Origin: Clostridium acetobutylicum ATCC 824
Lineage (GTDB): Bacteria; Bacillota; Clostridia; Clostridiales; Clostridiaceae
Length of the DNA stretch: 64,000 bases
Assembly (NCBI RefSeq): GCF_000008765.1
Contig: NC_003030.1
Location: forward strand, 3,506,001 to 3,570,000
Reading direction: 5' to 3'
Shown: in pieces, positions 17,661-26,400 of the stretch
Numbering within the stretch: position 1 is the stretch's first letter
Layout of the letters: each line of letters begins with the position of its first letter
Translations under genes and position numbers: made by a program
The notes under the pieces: model-generated
Seen by the model: only the letters and a program-made list of their open reading frames with translations
What the model was told of the DNA's origin: nothing
The model's database searches: none

Positions 17661-18248
17661 ATGAAAAAAATACTTTTATTATTAGCAAATGGTTTTGAAG
17701 CTGTCGAAGCAAGTGTTTTTACTGATGTATTAGGGTGGAATATGCTGGAAGGAGATGGAAGCACACTTGTGGTGACTGCTGGGATGCATGACAAAATAAA
17801 ATGCACTTGGAACTTTACAGTATTACCTGAAATTAAAATTAAAAATGTTAATGTGGATGATTTCGAAGCTCTTGTAATTCCTGGGGGCTTTGAAGAAGCT
17901 GGATTTTTTATTGATGCCTACAGTAATAGTTTCTTAGACTTAATAAGAACTTTTAATGCTAAAGGAAAAATAATAGCTTCTGTATGTGTTGGCGCTCTCT
18001 CTATTGGGAAGAGCGGAATATTAAAAGGCAGAACTGCTACCACTTATAATTTAAATGACAGGAAAAGACAATACGAATTATCGAAGTTTGGAGTGAAGAT
18101 TCTAGAGAATCAGCCAATTGTAATAGATAAGAATGTTATAACTTCCTATAATCCTTCTACTGCATTTAACGTAGCATTTACTCTTTTAGAAATGCTTACA
18201 TCTACCGAAAATTGTACTAAAGTAAAAAAATTAATGGGATTCATTTAA
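17661..18248 (+). CDS. DJ-1/PfpI family protein
   Basis: 195 residues with the class I glutamine-amidotransferase-like fold of DJ-1/PfpI: MKKILLLLANGFEAVEASVF (acidic residue of the nucleophile site), VIPGGFEEAG and the nucleophile Cys in ASVCVGALSIGKSGIL. Family members act as stress chaperones, glyoxalase III-like deglycases or peptidases; the role here cannot be fixed. GAGGTGA lies before the ATG. It is likely regulated by the divergent LysR protein. Its stop codon lies inside a terminator stem shared with the convergent gene. Confidence 0.87.
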   Translation: MKKILLLLANGFEAVEASVFTDVLGWNMLEGDGSTLVVTAGMHDKIKCTWNFTVLPEIKIKNVNVDDFEALVIPGGFEEAGFFIDAYSNSFLDLIRTFNAKGKIIASVCVGALSIGKSGILKGRTATTYNLNDRKRQYELSKFGVKILENQPIVIDKNVITSYNPSTAFNVAFTLLEMLTSTENCTKVKKLMGFI

Positions 18249-18268
18249 ATAAATCCCATTAATTTTTT
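18231..18268. terminator. Bidirectional terminator overlapping a stop codon
   Basis: TTAATGGGATT (18231-18241) pairs with AATCCCATTAA (18252-18262), followed by TTTTTT on the plus strand. Confidence 0.85.
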
Positions 18269-18272
18269 ATCA

Positions 18273-18635
18273 TTATTCAGATTTATTAGTTTTAACAAAT
18301 ACATAATTTTCAACATACTTATGAAAGAATATTTCTCCAACACCTGTAGCTACAGCTGCAACAAGTGCATCGATAACCGATATACGAACATTATACCAGG
18401 AATAATTAAACATAAGTATAATTAAAAAAGCAAGACCAATATCTGAAAGGGTTGCAACAAAATTGTTAGAAACACGTAAAATCATAAGATCTCCAACAAT
18501 GTAGGCAATTGCTGTTACTGCTATTGAAATATATACTATATCTCCAAAGGTCAAATTAGTCATAAGTTTAAGTACAACTTCTAAAACAATTGTAACCATT
18601 ACAAACTTTATTATTAATGCCAATGCATGTTTCAT
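18273..18635 (-). CDS. DUF2512 (YndM-like) membrane protein
   Basis: 120 residues with four predicted membrane helices: about 7-24, 31-50, 61-78 and 86-104. The sequence FVMVTIVLEVVLKLMTN and the later IDALVAAVATGVGEIFFHK resemble the small DUF2512/YndM family of Firmicutes, whose function is unknown. AAAGGAGG precedes the ATG. It is convergent with the DJ-1 gene and unlinked to other genes. Confidence 0.72.
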   Translation of the reverse strand: MKHALALIIKFVMVTIVLEVVLKLMTNLTFGDIVYISIAVTAIAYIVGDLMILRVSNNFVATLSDIGLAFLIILMFNYSWYNVRISVIDALVAAVATGVGEIFFHKYVENYVFVKTNKSE

Positions 18636-18744
18636 TGTAATGCCTCCTTTGTAGCTTTTTTATATAACTAGTATTCCTTTTATTATTTCAAATATCCGTT
18701 TTTAATAGCTACTAAATTCAAAGTAATTGTTTTATTATACGCAT

Positions 18745-18788
18745 AAAAAAGAAGTATGTTTTGATAACATTATGACAAAACATACTTC
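18745..18788 (-). terminator. Terminator of the chemoreceptor gene
   Basis: GAAGTATGTTTT (18751-18762) pairs exactly with AAAACATACTTC (18777-18788). On the minus strand TTTTTTA follows. Confidence 0.88.
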
Positions 18789-18798
18789 TTCTTAAACT

Positions 18799-20910
18799 TT
18801 AAATTTTAAACTTATTTATTATACTATTAAGTTCTTGTGACATTGCCGTTTGATTTTTAGCTGTGTCTAAAATTTCATTGATTCCGTTTGACGCTTCATT
18901 AATACTATCATCTATAACGCTTATATTTTCTGAAGAACTCTGTTGAAGCACTGCTGTATTTTGTACAGCTTCACTTACTTGTTCGATTGCTGTGTTTAAT
19001 TCGTTAACCATTGATGCAATTTCAGTAGACATGCTACTTATAAAATCTGCATCCTCATAATAATTATCACCTATTTTATTGAGCTCTCCCAGCTGATTGG
19101 ATATATCCTCTTGTATAAACCTTAATATCTCTTCACTACTTGTAGCTATATTCTTAAATGCATTTTCTACTTTTATAGTTACATCTTTAATACTGTTAGC
19201 TGTTTTTGATGAACTTTCAGCTAATCTTCTAACTTCATCAGCTACTACTGCAAAACCTTTGCCTTGTTCTCCCGCTCTAGCTGCTTCTATTGACGCATTT
19301 AAAGCAAGAAGATTAGTTTGCTCTGCTATGTCCGTTATTGCCTCTGTCATAAGTCTTATATCTTGTACAACTTTTCCTTCTTCAATACAACTTAGAATTC
19401 TATCTTTTTTCTCTTTATAAACTTCATCTATTTTTTCAGATGTGCTCTCAACTCTATTTTTAACTTCTGACGCTCTTGTTTTAGCTCCTTCAGAATTATT
19501 TCTACCTTCGTTAGCCTTATTTGATAATTCAGTTACATAAGAGTTTATCTCTTCTACTGATGCTGTAATCTCCTCTGATGCAGCACTTGTACTCATTATG
19601 TCTGAAGATATCTTTTTTGAGCCTCCATTTATTTCATTAAATTTTACCGACATATCACCTACTGTAGACGAAAGCTTTTCACTAGAAATACCTAGCTTGT
19701 CAGAAGAGGTCATAATACTTTTAACCATTTTTATAAGTTCCTTTTTCATTCTAACAAAGGACTTAATCAAAACTCCAACTTCATCGTTGTAATTCAAAAG
19801 AAAATCATAACTCTCATCATTTGTTAAATCCAATTCAGCTGTCCTATTTACAAAAGAAGTTGTGGCTATAATAGGTTTAGCTATAACTCTTCCTATAATA
19901 ACAGCTGCAAATGTTCCTAGTGTAATTAAAATCAATGCTAATACAGTTATATATATCTTTAAACTTGAGAATCCGCTTAGCATTTCTTTTTTTGGTGCAT
20001 CTACTACCATTATATTCCCATTAATTAATTTACTGTATGCAAACGCTCTACCTTCACCATTTAACTTATAGTCTTCAACCCCATTACTGTCAGATGCCAT
20101 TTTATCAGTATATTTGCTGAATAAACCATTATTTACTTTTTGAAAACTATCTTTAGTCGTATATTTCTTATCAACGACAAAATTAAATTTGTCATTAAGT
20201 AGATAGGCATATCCGCTATTATATAGCTTAACATTATTTATCATCTTAACATAATCATTGAAATATAAGTCGATTGCAATTACGGCAACTAATTCACCAT
20301 TTTTAAAAATCGGTTTAGTATATGCAATTCTCATATCCTTACTATTTGCATTTGAGCTTTCTGATGCATCATAATGAGGATCACTCCAAATTGCTTTCTT
20401 GGAATTCACAGGATTATAGTACCAAGCCATACTTTTTTTACTTGGATCAAAATCACTTATTGAAAATTTACTTATCTCTTTAACCTGGCTTCCTTCTTTT
20501 TCATAGCAAATCTGATACAAATTTTTTGTTACTTCCGGATTGAATAAAACAGTAATTCCTAAAACCTTATTATTTTTAGTAGCAATCTCCTTCATATATT
20601 CATCAATCGATTGCACATATTCATTCGTATAATTTCCATCAATCTTAGCTCTATTTGCATCAAAATTAGAATTTATTAAGTTTTCTACATCACTTGTGGA
20701 TGTTTCTGTGTTAAGCAAAAGCTTATTTACATCATTAGCTTTATTTTGAGATACCTCCATTAGTTTATCTTCTGCCTCATTAGTAACTAAACCCGTAGTT
20801 TTTTGAATACAGACCACTGCTGTAATAACAATAGACAGAATACAACAAATAACAATAGGCAGTATTATCTTGAAACTTATATGTTCTTTTGTTTTTTTTA
20901 ATAATTCCAT
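18799..20910 (-). CDS. Methyl-accepting chemotaxis protein with Cache sensor
   Basis: 703 residues. One membrane helix lies near residues 14-34 and a second near 320-345; the region between is an extracellular double-Cache-like sensor ([40 protein letters not shown]). A HAMP-like stretch follows, then a long coiled coil with the signalling hairpin [19 protein letters not shown]. It would sense a small extracellular ligand and control CheA. GAGGTGAA precedes the ATG. No chemotaxis genes are adjacent; a second, soluble receptor lies at 60-61 kb. Confidence 0.95.
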   Translation of the reverse strand: MELLKKTKEHISFKIILPIVICCILSIVITAVVCIQKTTGLVTNEAEDKLMEVSQNKANDVNKLLLNTETSTSDVENLINSNFDANRAKIDGNYTNEYVQSIDEYMKEIATKNNKVLGITVLFNPEVTKNLYQICYEKEGSQVKEISKFSISDFDPSKKSMAWYYNPVNSKKAIWSDPHYDASESSNANSKDMRIAYTKPIFKNGELVAVIAIDLYFNDYVKMINNVKLYNSGYAYLLNDKFNFVVDKKYTTKDSFQKVNNGLFSKYTDKMASDSNGVEDYKLNGEGRAFAYSKLINGNIMVVDAPKKEMLSGFSSLKIYITVLALILITLGTFAAVIIGRVIAKPIIATTSFVNRTAELDLTNDESYDFLLNYNDEVGVLIKSFVRMKKELIKMVKSIMTSSDKLGISSEKLSSTVGDMSVKFNEINGGSKKISSDIMSTSAASEEITASVEEINSYVTELSNKANEGRNNSEGAKTRASEVKNRVESTSEKIDEVYKEKKDRILSCIEEGKVVQDIRLMTEAITDIAEQTNLLALNASIEAARAGEQGKGFAVVADEVRRLAESSSKTANSIKDVTIKVENAFKNIATSSEEILRFIQEDISNQLGELNKIGDNYYEDADFISSMSTEIASMVNELNTAIEQVSEAVQNTAVLQQSSSENISVIDDSINEASNGINEILDTAKNQTAMSQELNSIINKFKI

Positions 20911-21086
20911 TTACTTCACCTCTTGCTTTTATACTTTTCTATAATACATCTATTATCGAAACACAAAAGAAAAATATTAGAATTATTTTAAATAATATAC
21001 TCTTAATCATAATAAAACCATCAACAGATGCACACGTGTTCTCTTTATATAAATTAAATATCCATATTTTTTTCCTTTAATAAATA

Positions 21087-21737
21087 CTATTCTCCAGCAA
21101 CCTTAAGTTCCTTTAATTTTCTAAATTCAAAGTTTTCAAGAGGAACTTCACTTAAAAATTCAATCACTTCATTAAAATTATCCACTAGATTAATATTCTT
21201 TTCATCAAGCATAGCTCTTAGCGCGACGTTCTCCCAATCAATCCATCTTACATAACTATTACATTCCTTGATATAATCTCTAAATTCACTATTCCCTTTT
21301 AAAACTTTTTTTACCTCTTCACATATAAAAAAGTTACAAACGAAGCTTCTGTATTGCTGTGGTAAAGCGCATCCTTTTTCAGGTTCTACAAAAGGACATG
21401 CTCTAAAGAATATAGATTTATCTTTAACATCCTCATATTGATTATTAGAACTAATATACTTATTAAACGACGTCTTATCAAAATATCCTTTAGCATGAAT
21501 ATAATAATTATAAATTTTAGTACTTTGAATGTTAAGTATCTTTCTTAAAGTTTCACGTCCAAGATTATTTTTAGACATTTTATGAATTTCATAAAGCGTA
21601 AACTTAGGAAAGTACCAGCAGCATCCCCTGCTTTTTATTTTACACATACTTTTTCCATAAACGCTATTACAATTGCTACAGGAGCTGCATGCATATTGCG
21701 GTGTTCCATGATCCAATTTTAAAAAAACCTTAACCAA
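21087..21737 (-). CDS. YkgJ-type cysteine-cluster protein
   Basis: 216 residues rich in cysteine. An N-terminal set (CSSCSNCNSVYGKSMCKIK, then GCCWYFPKF) and a second set (CPFVEPEKGCALP, VCNFFIC) resemble the CxxCxxC zinc/iron cluster of YkgJ-like proteins. The biochemical role is unknown. GGGAGGGG lies inside a longer frame, five bases before a TTG at 21737, which is taken as the start. No operon partner is evident. Confidence 0.68.
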   Translation of the reverse strand: MVKVFLKLDHGTPQYACSSCSNCNSVYGKSMCKIKSRGCCWYFPKFTLYEIHKMSKNNLGRETLRKILNIQSTKIYNYYIHAKGYFDKTSFNKYISSNNQYEDVKDKSIFFRACPFVEPEKGCALPQQYRSFVCNFFICEEVKKVLKGNSEFRDYIKECNSYVRWIDWENVALRAMLDEKNINLVDNFNEVIEFLSEVPLENFEFRKLKELKVAGE

Positions 21738-21810
21738 ATTTACCCCTCCCATTAAATACAAGTTCTATATAATAATATCCTTGCCATAAAACTCAAACTC
21801 CAAACTGCAT

Positions 21811-21869
21811 ATATAAAAAACTATGACTAAAATTATGATTGCAAAATTGATCATAACCTCTAGTCATAG
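21811..21869 (-). terminator. Terminator of the MATE exporter gene
   Basis: CTATGACTA (21821-21829) pairs with TAGTCATAG (21861-21869), with an inner TTATGAT/ATCATAA stem. On the minus strand TTTTTTATATA follows. Confidence 0.85.
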
Positions 21870-21901
21870 CCTTCGTGAAATTAAGTTTTATATATTTAAT
21901 T

Positions 21902-23263
21902 TTAAATTGAACTCTCTGAAAGCTTATTATTGAAATTTCTTCTATATTTTATCAAGCATGGAACCTCATAAGCTAACATTACTATCCATCCTCCCAAACA
22001 ACTAAAAGCAATTCCAACCATACCTATTCTAGGTGCAAGTATATATGAAAAAGCTACTCTTCCTACTATCTGAGAGAACGTAGATCTTAAGGTGATTTTC
22101 ATATCTCCCATACCTCTAAAATACCCTTGCACACCATTTGTCCAACTTGGAAGTAAGTAGAAAAATGCCATTAGCTTTAGGTAATAAGAACCAATGCTTA
22201 TAACCTTTACTTCGCTTCCACTTACAAAAAGTTTCATTATAGCCGTAGATCCTAAATAGACTATTCCAACTAAAATACACCAATACAACGTCTCGAGCTT
22301 CATCCCTGTTAAGAAACCTTTTTTTATACGCTTGTACTTATTTGCTCCTCTATTTTGAGCTAAAAAAGTAGTCATAGCATTGCTTATGCTTTGTTCTGGT
22401 GCAAATGCAAAATCGTCTACACGGTTTACTGCATTGAAAGCTGCAATGGAATTTACCCCCAAAGGATTAACCGCTCCTTGTACCATAAACTTACCTACAT
22501 ATAAACAGGTCTGCTGCATTGCTGTAGCCCAACTATAATTCACAGTTGATCTTAAAAGGCCTTTATCAATTACCATATCTTTAAAAGAAAACTTTAGTAT
22601 TGGTATTTTAAAATGAACATACACAATACAAAAGACACAGGACATCATCTCTGCTACAGATGTTGCAATGGCTGAACCGGCCACACCCATTTTAAGCCAA
22701 ACAACAAATACAATATCCATAACTACATTTAAAACTGCTGATATCATCAAAAAAAGCAGCGGATTTTTAGAATCTCCTATACTCCTAAGTGCAGCTGCAT
22801 ATATATTATAAAAAAAAGTAAATATAAGACTTATAAATATAATCCTAAGATATATCGCAGCTTCCGGAATTATTTCCTTAGGTGTTTTTACTAGCCCTAA
22901 TATAGGTTCTGTGAAAATCACACAAATAATAATAATTAAAACAGTAAATATAAATCCAGCTATAACTGTTGTAGAAATCTCTCTTCTTAATTTTTTTACG
23001 TTACCTGCTCCGTAGTATTCACTCATAAGAACAGATGCTCCAAGACATATTCCAACTATAAAAAACATGACTATATTCATAATAGGATTTGCTATACCAA
23101 CTGCTGCTAAAGCATTCTTTCCAACAAATCTTCCTACAATAATTGAATCAGAAGCGTTATAAGTTAATTGAAATAGATTGCCAAGGATTAGGGGAATAGC
23201 AAATTTAATCAAGTGCTTTGACACATTCCCTTCTGTCATATCTGTAGCCAAACTTTTCACCAT
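21902..23263 (-). CDS. MATE-family multidrug efflux protein
   Basis: 453 residues with about 12 membrane segments. The N-terminus MTEGNVSKHLIKFAIPLILG followed by LTYNASDSIIVGRFVG is the standard opening of MATE/NorM-like transporters, and the second half repeats the pattern. It should export cationic or lipophilic compounds with Na+ or H+. The start is uncertain: candidates are ATG 23263, the adjacent GTG at 23260 or ATG 23239, none with a strong ribosome site. It lies downstream of the polyketide synthase on the same strand but behind a strong terminator, so product export is only a possibility. Confidence 0.9.
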   Translation of the reverse strand: MVKSLATDMTEGNVSKHLIKFAIPLILGNLFQLTYNASDSIIVGRFVGKNALAAVGIANPIMNIVMFFIVGICLGASVLMSEYYGAGNVKKLRREISTTVIAGFIFTVLIIIICVIFTEPILGLVKTPKEIIPEAAIYLRIIFISLIFTFFYNIYAAALRSIGDSKNPLLFLMISAVLNVVMDIVFVVWLKMGVAGSAIATSVAEMMSCVFCIVYVHFKIPILKFSFKDMVIDKGLLRSTVNYSWATAMQQTCLYVGKFMVQGAVNPLGVNSIAAFNAVNRVDDFAFAPEQSISNAMTTFLAQNRGANKYKRIKKGFLTGMKLETLYWCILVGIVYLGSTAIMKLFVSGSEVKVISIGSYYLKLMAFFYLLPSWTNGVQGYFRGMGDMKITLRSTFSQIVGRVAFSYILAPRIGMVGIAFSCLGGWIVMLAYEVPCLIKYRRNFNNKLSESSI

Positions 23264-23374
23264 CCAATACCATTTAATGCACACGCTAACAACAAAAAAT
23301 TTTTTTTCTATAATTTAAGTATATACCTGTTCACATTTAAATTAAAGAACCGATTACTTCAAATATTTTTACAT

Positions 23375-23418
23375 AAAAAAAGTATGCCAAACAAAATATA
23401 AATTTCATTTGGCATACT
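23375..23418 (-). terminator. Terminator of the polyketide synthase gene
   Basis: AGTATGCCAAA (23381-23391) pairs exactly with TTTGGCATACT (23408-23418). TTTTTTT follows on the minus strand. Confidence 0.93.
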
Positions 23419-23431
23419 AAAATATTTTTCT

Positions 23432-26400
23432 TTATGCAGTTACTTTGCTCATCATTACATCAGCTAGTTGTTTAATTGAATTTCCTTTTAAAAGTTCAAC
23501 TACAGAAATAACAATATCAAAGTTAACTTTAATCTTATGTTTTATTTCATTAGCCATCATTGAATCTATGCCAAGATCACTAATGGCATCCTCAACTTTT
23601 ATCTTTGATGCATCAATCTTAGTAACATCCGAGATTATATTCTTAAGACGATTCTCGACAGAAGACTTTTCATCCATGCTTTCTTCAATAGCAGCCTCTT
23701 CTAAATCATTTTCTAAAATAGTGTTTTTACTATGCGAAGTATTTTTTGGTTTTTCCTCTTCCAACAAATGTTCAAAGGTTAATGGTATATTTTCTGTGAG
23801 ATAAGATTTTGTAGCAAGCGACCATTTTACATTAGGAACTACACAAACCTCAGAAAGCTTAGTTCCTATAAGTGATTCTAAAATCTTCTCACCAGCTGCT
23901 GGAGAAATGCTTCCTACACCTCTCTCCTCAAAATATTTTGTTAAATCAAGCTCTTCAGCCATTCCTACCTCTGACCATGGTCCCCAATCTATAGCAAGTG
24001 CTGGCAAGCCTTTTGATCTTCTGTAATTTGCAAGAGCATCAATAAAAGCATTTGCAGAGGCATAATTACTTTGTCCTGCTGACACAATTAATTTAGATGC
24101 CACAGATGCAAACAAGATAAAGAAGTCAAGCTTCTCCTTTGAAAATACCTCATGAAGGTTCCATGATCCTTGTACTTTTGGAGCAAAAACCTGCCTAAAA
24201 GTATCTAAATCCATACTATCAATAGGCTTGTCTCTAACTATACCAGCGGTGTGAATTACACCAGCTATTTTAGGCCAATCTTCTTTTTTATATAATTCAA
24301 CATATTCCTTAAGTTTATCTTTATCTGAAACATCAACATTTGCAATATGAATATTTGCTCCAAGTCTCTCTAGTTCTTTTACAAATTGTATTCTACTAAA
24401 TATCTTAGAATCCTTATCAACACTTCTCCACTCACATCTGTTAGGCAAAGCCGTTCTTCCCATAAGTATCAAGTTTCTTGCTCCATGTGCTATCATCCAT
24501 TTACTAAATAGCATACCTAAAGCTCCAAAAGCTCCTGTTATAAGATAACTTGAGTTTTTGTCAAATTCAATTGGAAGCTCATTTTTCTTTGTATCTACTC
24601 TATTAATGCGTGAAACAAATCTCTTATTGTCTCTAAATGCAATTTCAGATTCTCTATCAGGTAAAACTATCTCTTTGAATAGAGCTATAATATTGCTTAT
24701 GTTAGAAGTAGCCTCCACATCAATATCAACTATTCCACCCCATAATTCTGGTTTTTCATTATAACCAAATACTCTTGAAATTCCCCAAATAGAAGACTGA
24801 TAAAGTCCTTTTTCACTTCCTATTCCATTAACAAATTGTGAGCCTTTAGTAACTGTCCATATCTTAGGTGCTATATTCAATTTACTAATAGCCTTTAACA
24901 TATTTAAGAGTGCAATACTGCCTATATTGGTTTGAGCTTTAAGACTCTTATCTTCAATTGATTCCTCACCATGTGCATCCAAAGGCCATAGATTTATAAT
25001 TTTTGTTATTTTTTTATTTTCAGAGAGCTGTATAAATACTTTTTCAAAGCTCTCCTCTTCTTCTGGATTTACCTTAATATGTTCTCCTGATAAATTGGAA
25101 GCATACTCTACAGGAATGCACTCCACTCTATTTGATTGAGCTAATTTAATGAACTCACTTCCAAAGCCTGACTTATCGCATAATACAACCCATTTTTCCT
25201 CTGAACCTAAAAGCATACTCGCTTCTTCAGCCTTTTCCTTTTCTTCCCAGTCAAAGGAATATAAACATTTATCTATATTTGTACTATCTCTCTTCTCATC
25301 ATTATTAATATTTCTAGCCTCTATTGAGTCAATCTCAGCAATTATTTGCCCAAATCTATCATATATTTTTAAGTCTGCAACCATATAATCATTTGTTGCT
25401 ATTCTTGATTTAGCATAAGTCCACATGATTGGTTCAAGCTTTTTATATACTTTAAGTCCTTTAATCCCCATAGGTATCAAGCCTTCTCCTGCTGCATTCC
25501 TTACTGAAGGCATTATTGAAATCATGCTTTGAAGTGTAGAATCTAATAATGCAGGATGCAGTACATGGTTTATTTTAAAATCCAAAGTTTCAATAGGAGC
25601 TTCTATTAAAGCTAAAACTTCATCTTCGCCTCTCCAAAGCTTTTTTACTCCTTGAAAACTTGTTCCATACTGAAAACCATAGTCACTAATATATTTATAA
25701 AATTCGTCCTTACTTATAGTTTCAGTGCATCTATCTTTTATCTCATCTATAGATAATAATCTAGATTCATAAAAATTTATGCTTCTACCTAGTTTTGATA
25801 TGCAATGGCTTGTCCACTTATTAGTATTACTTGTTGGTCTACTAAACACTTCTATAGTTCTATCTGAAGGATTATAACTTGTACGAACTATAGGCGCATC
25901 ATCATTATTTAAGAACAATGCCCTACTAAACTGTATGTCCTTCATATAAAATTCTGAATCTTTTACTACTTTTTTAGCGCAAGCAAAAGCTAATTCAATA
26001 TAACCAGTGGCTGGAAACAATATAGCTCCTTGTATTTTATGCCCACTAAGGAATGGATTTCTAAACTCGCTCATTTCTGTTTCCCAGGAAGGCTTTTCTG
26101 ATCTAAGGGGACGTCCAAGTATGGAATCCATGTTTTTACCTAATCTGATTTCCTGAGACAATTCGCTCTCTATCCAATACTTTTCGCGCTGCCATGCATA
26201 CTTAGGAAGTTCAATATAGCTACCAACTGGATAAGTCTGTTCCCAATTAATAGAATACCCTTCCACATAAAGTGAAGCTAAGTTTGATACAATCTCCATT
26301 AGTTCATTCTTTTTACGTCTTATAGAACAAAATACCTCACTTTGTTTATTTAAGTCTGTAAAACAATCTTGTATAGAAGTCTTTAATACTGGATGAGGTC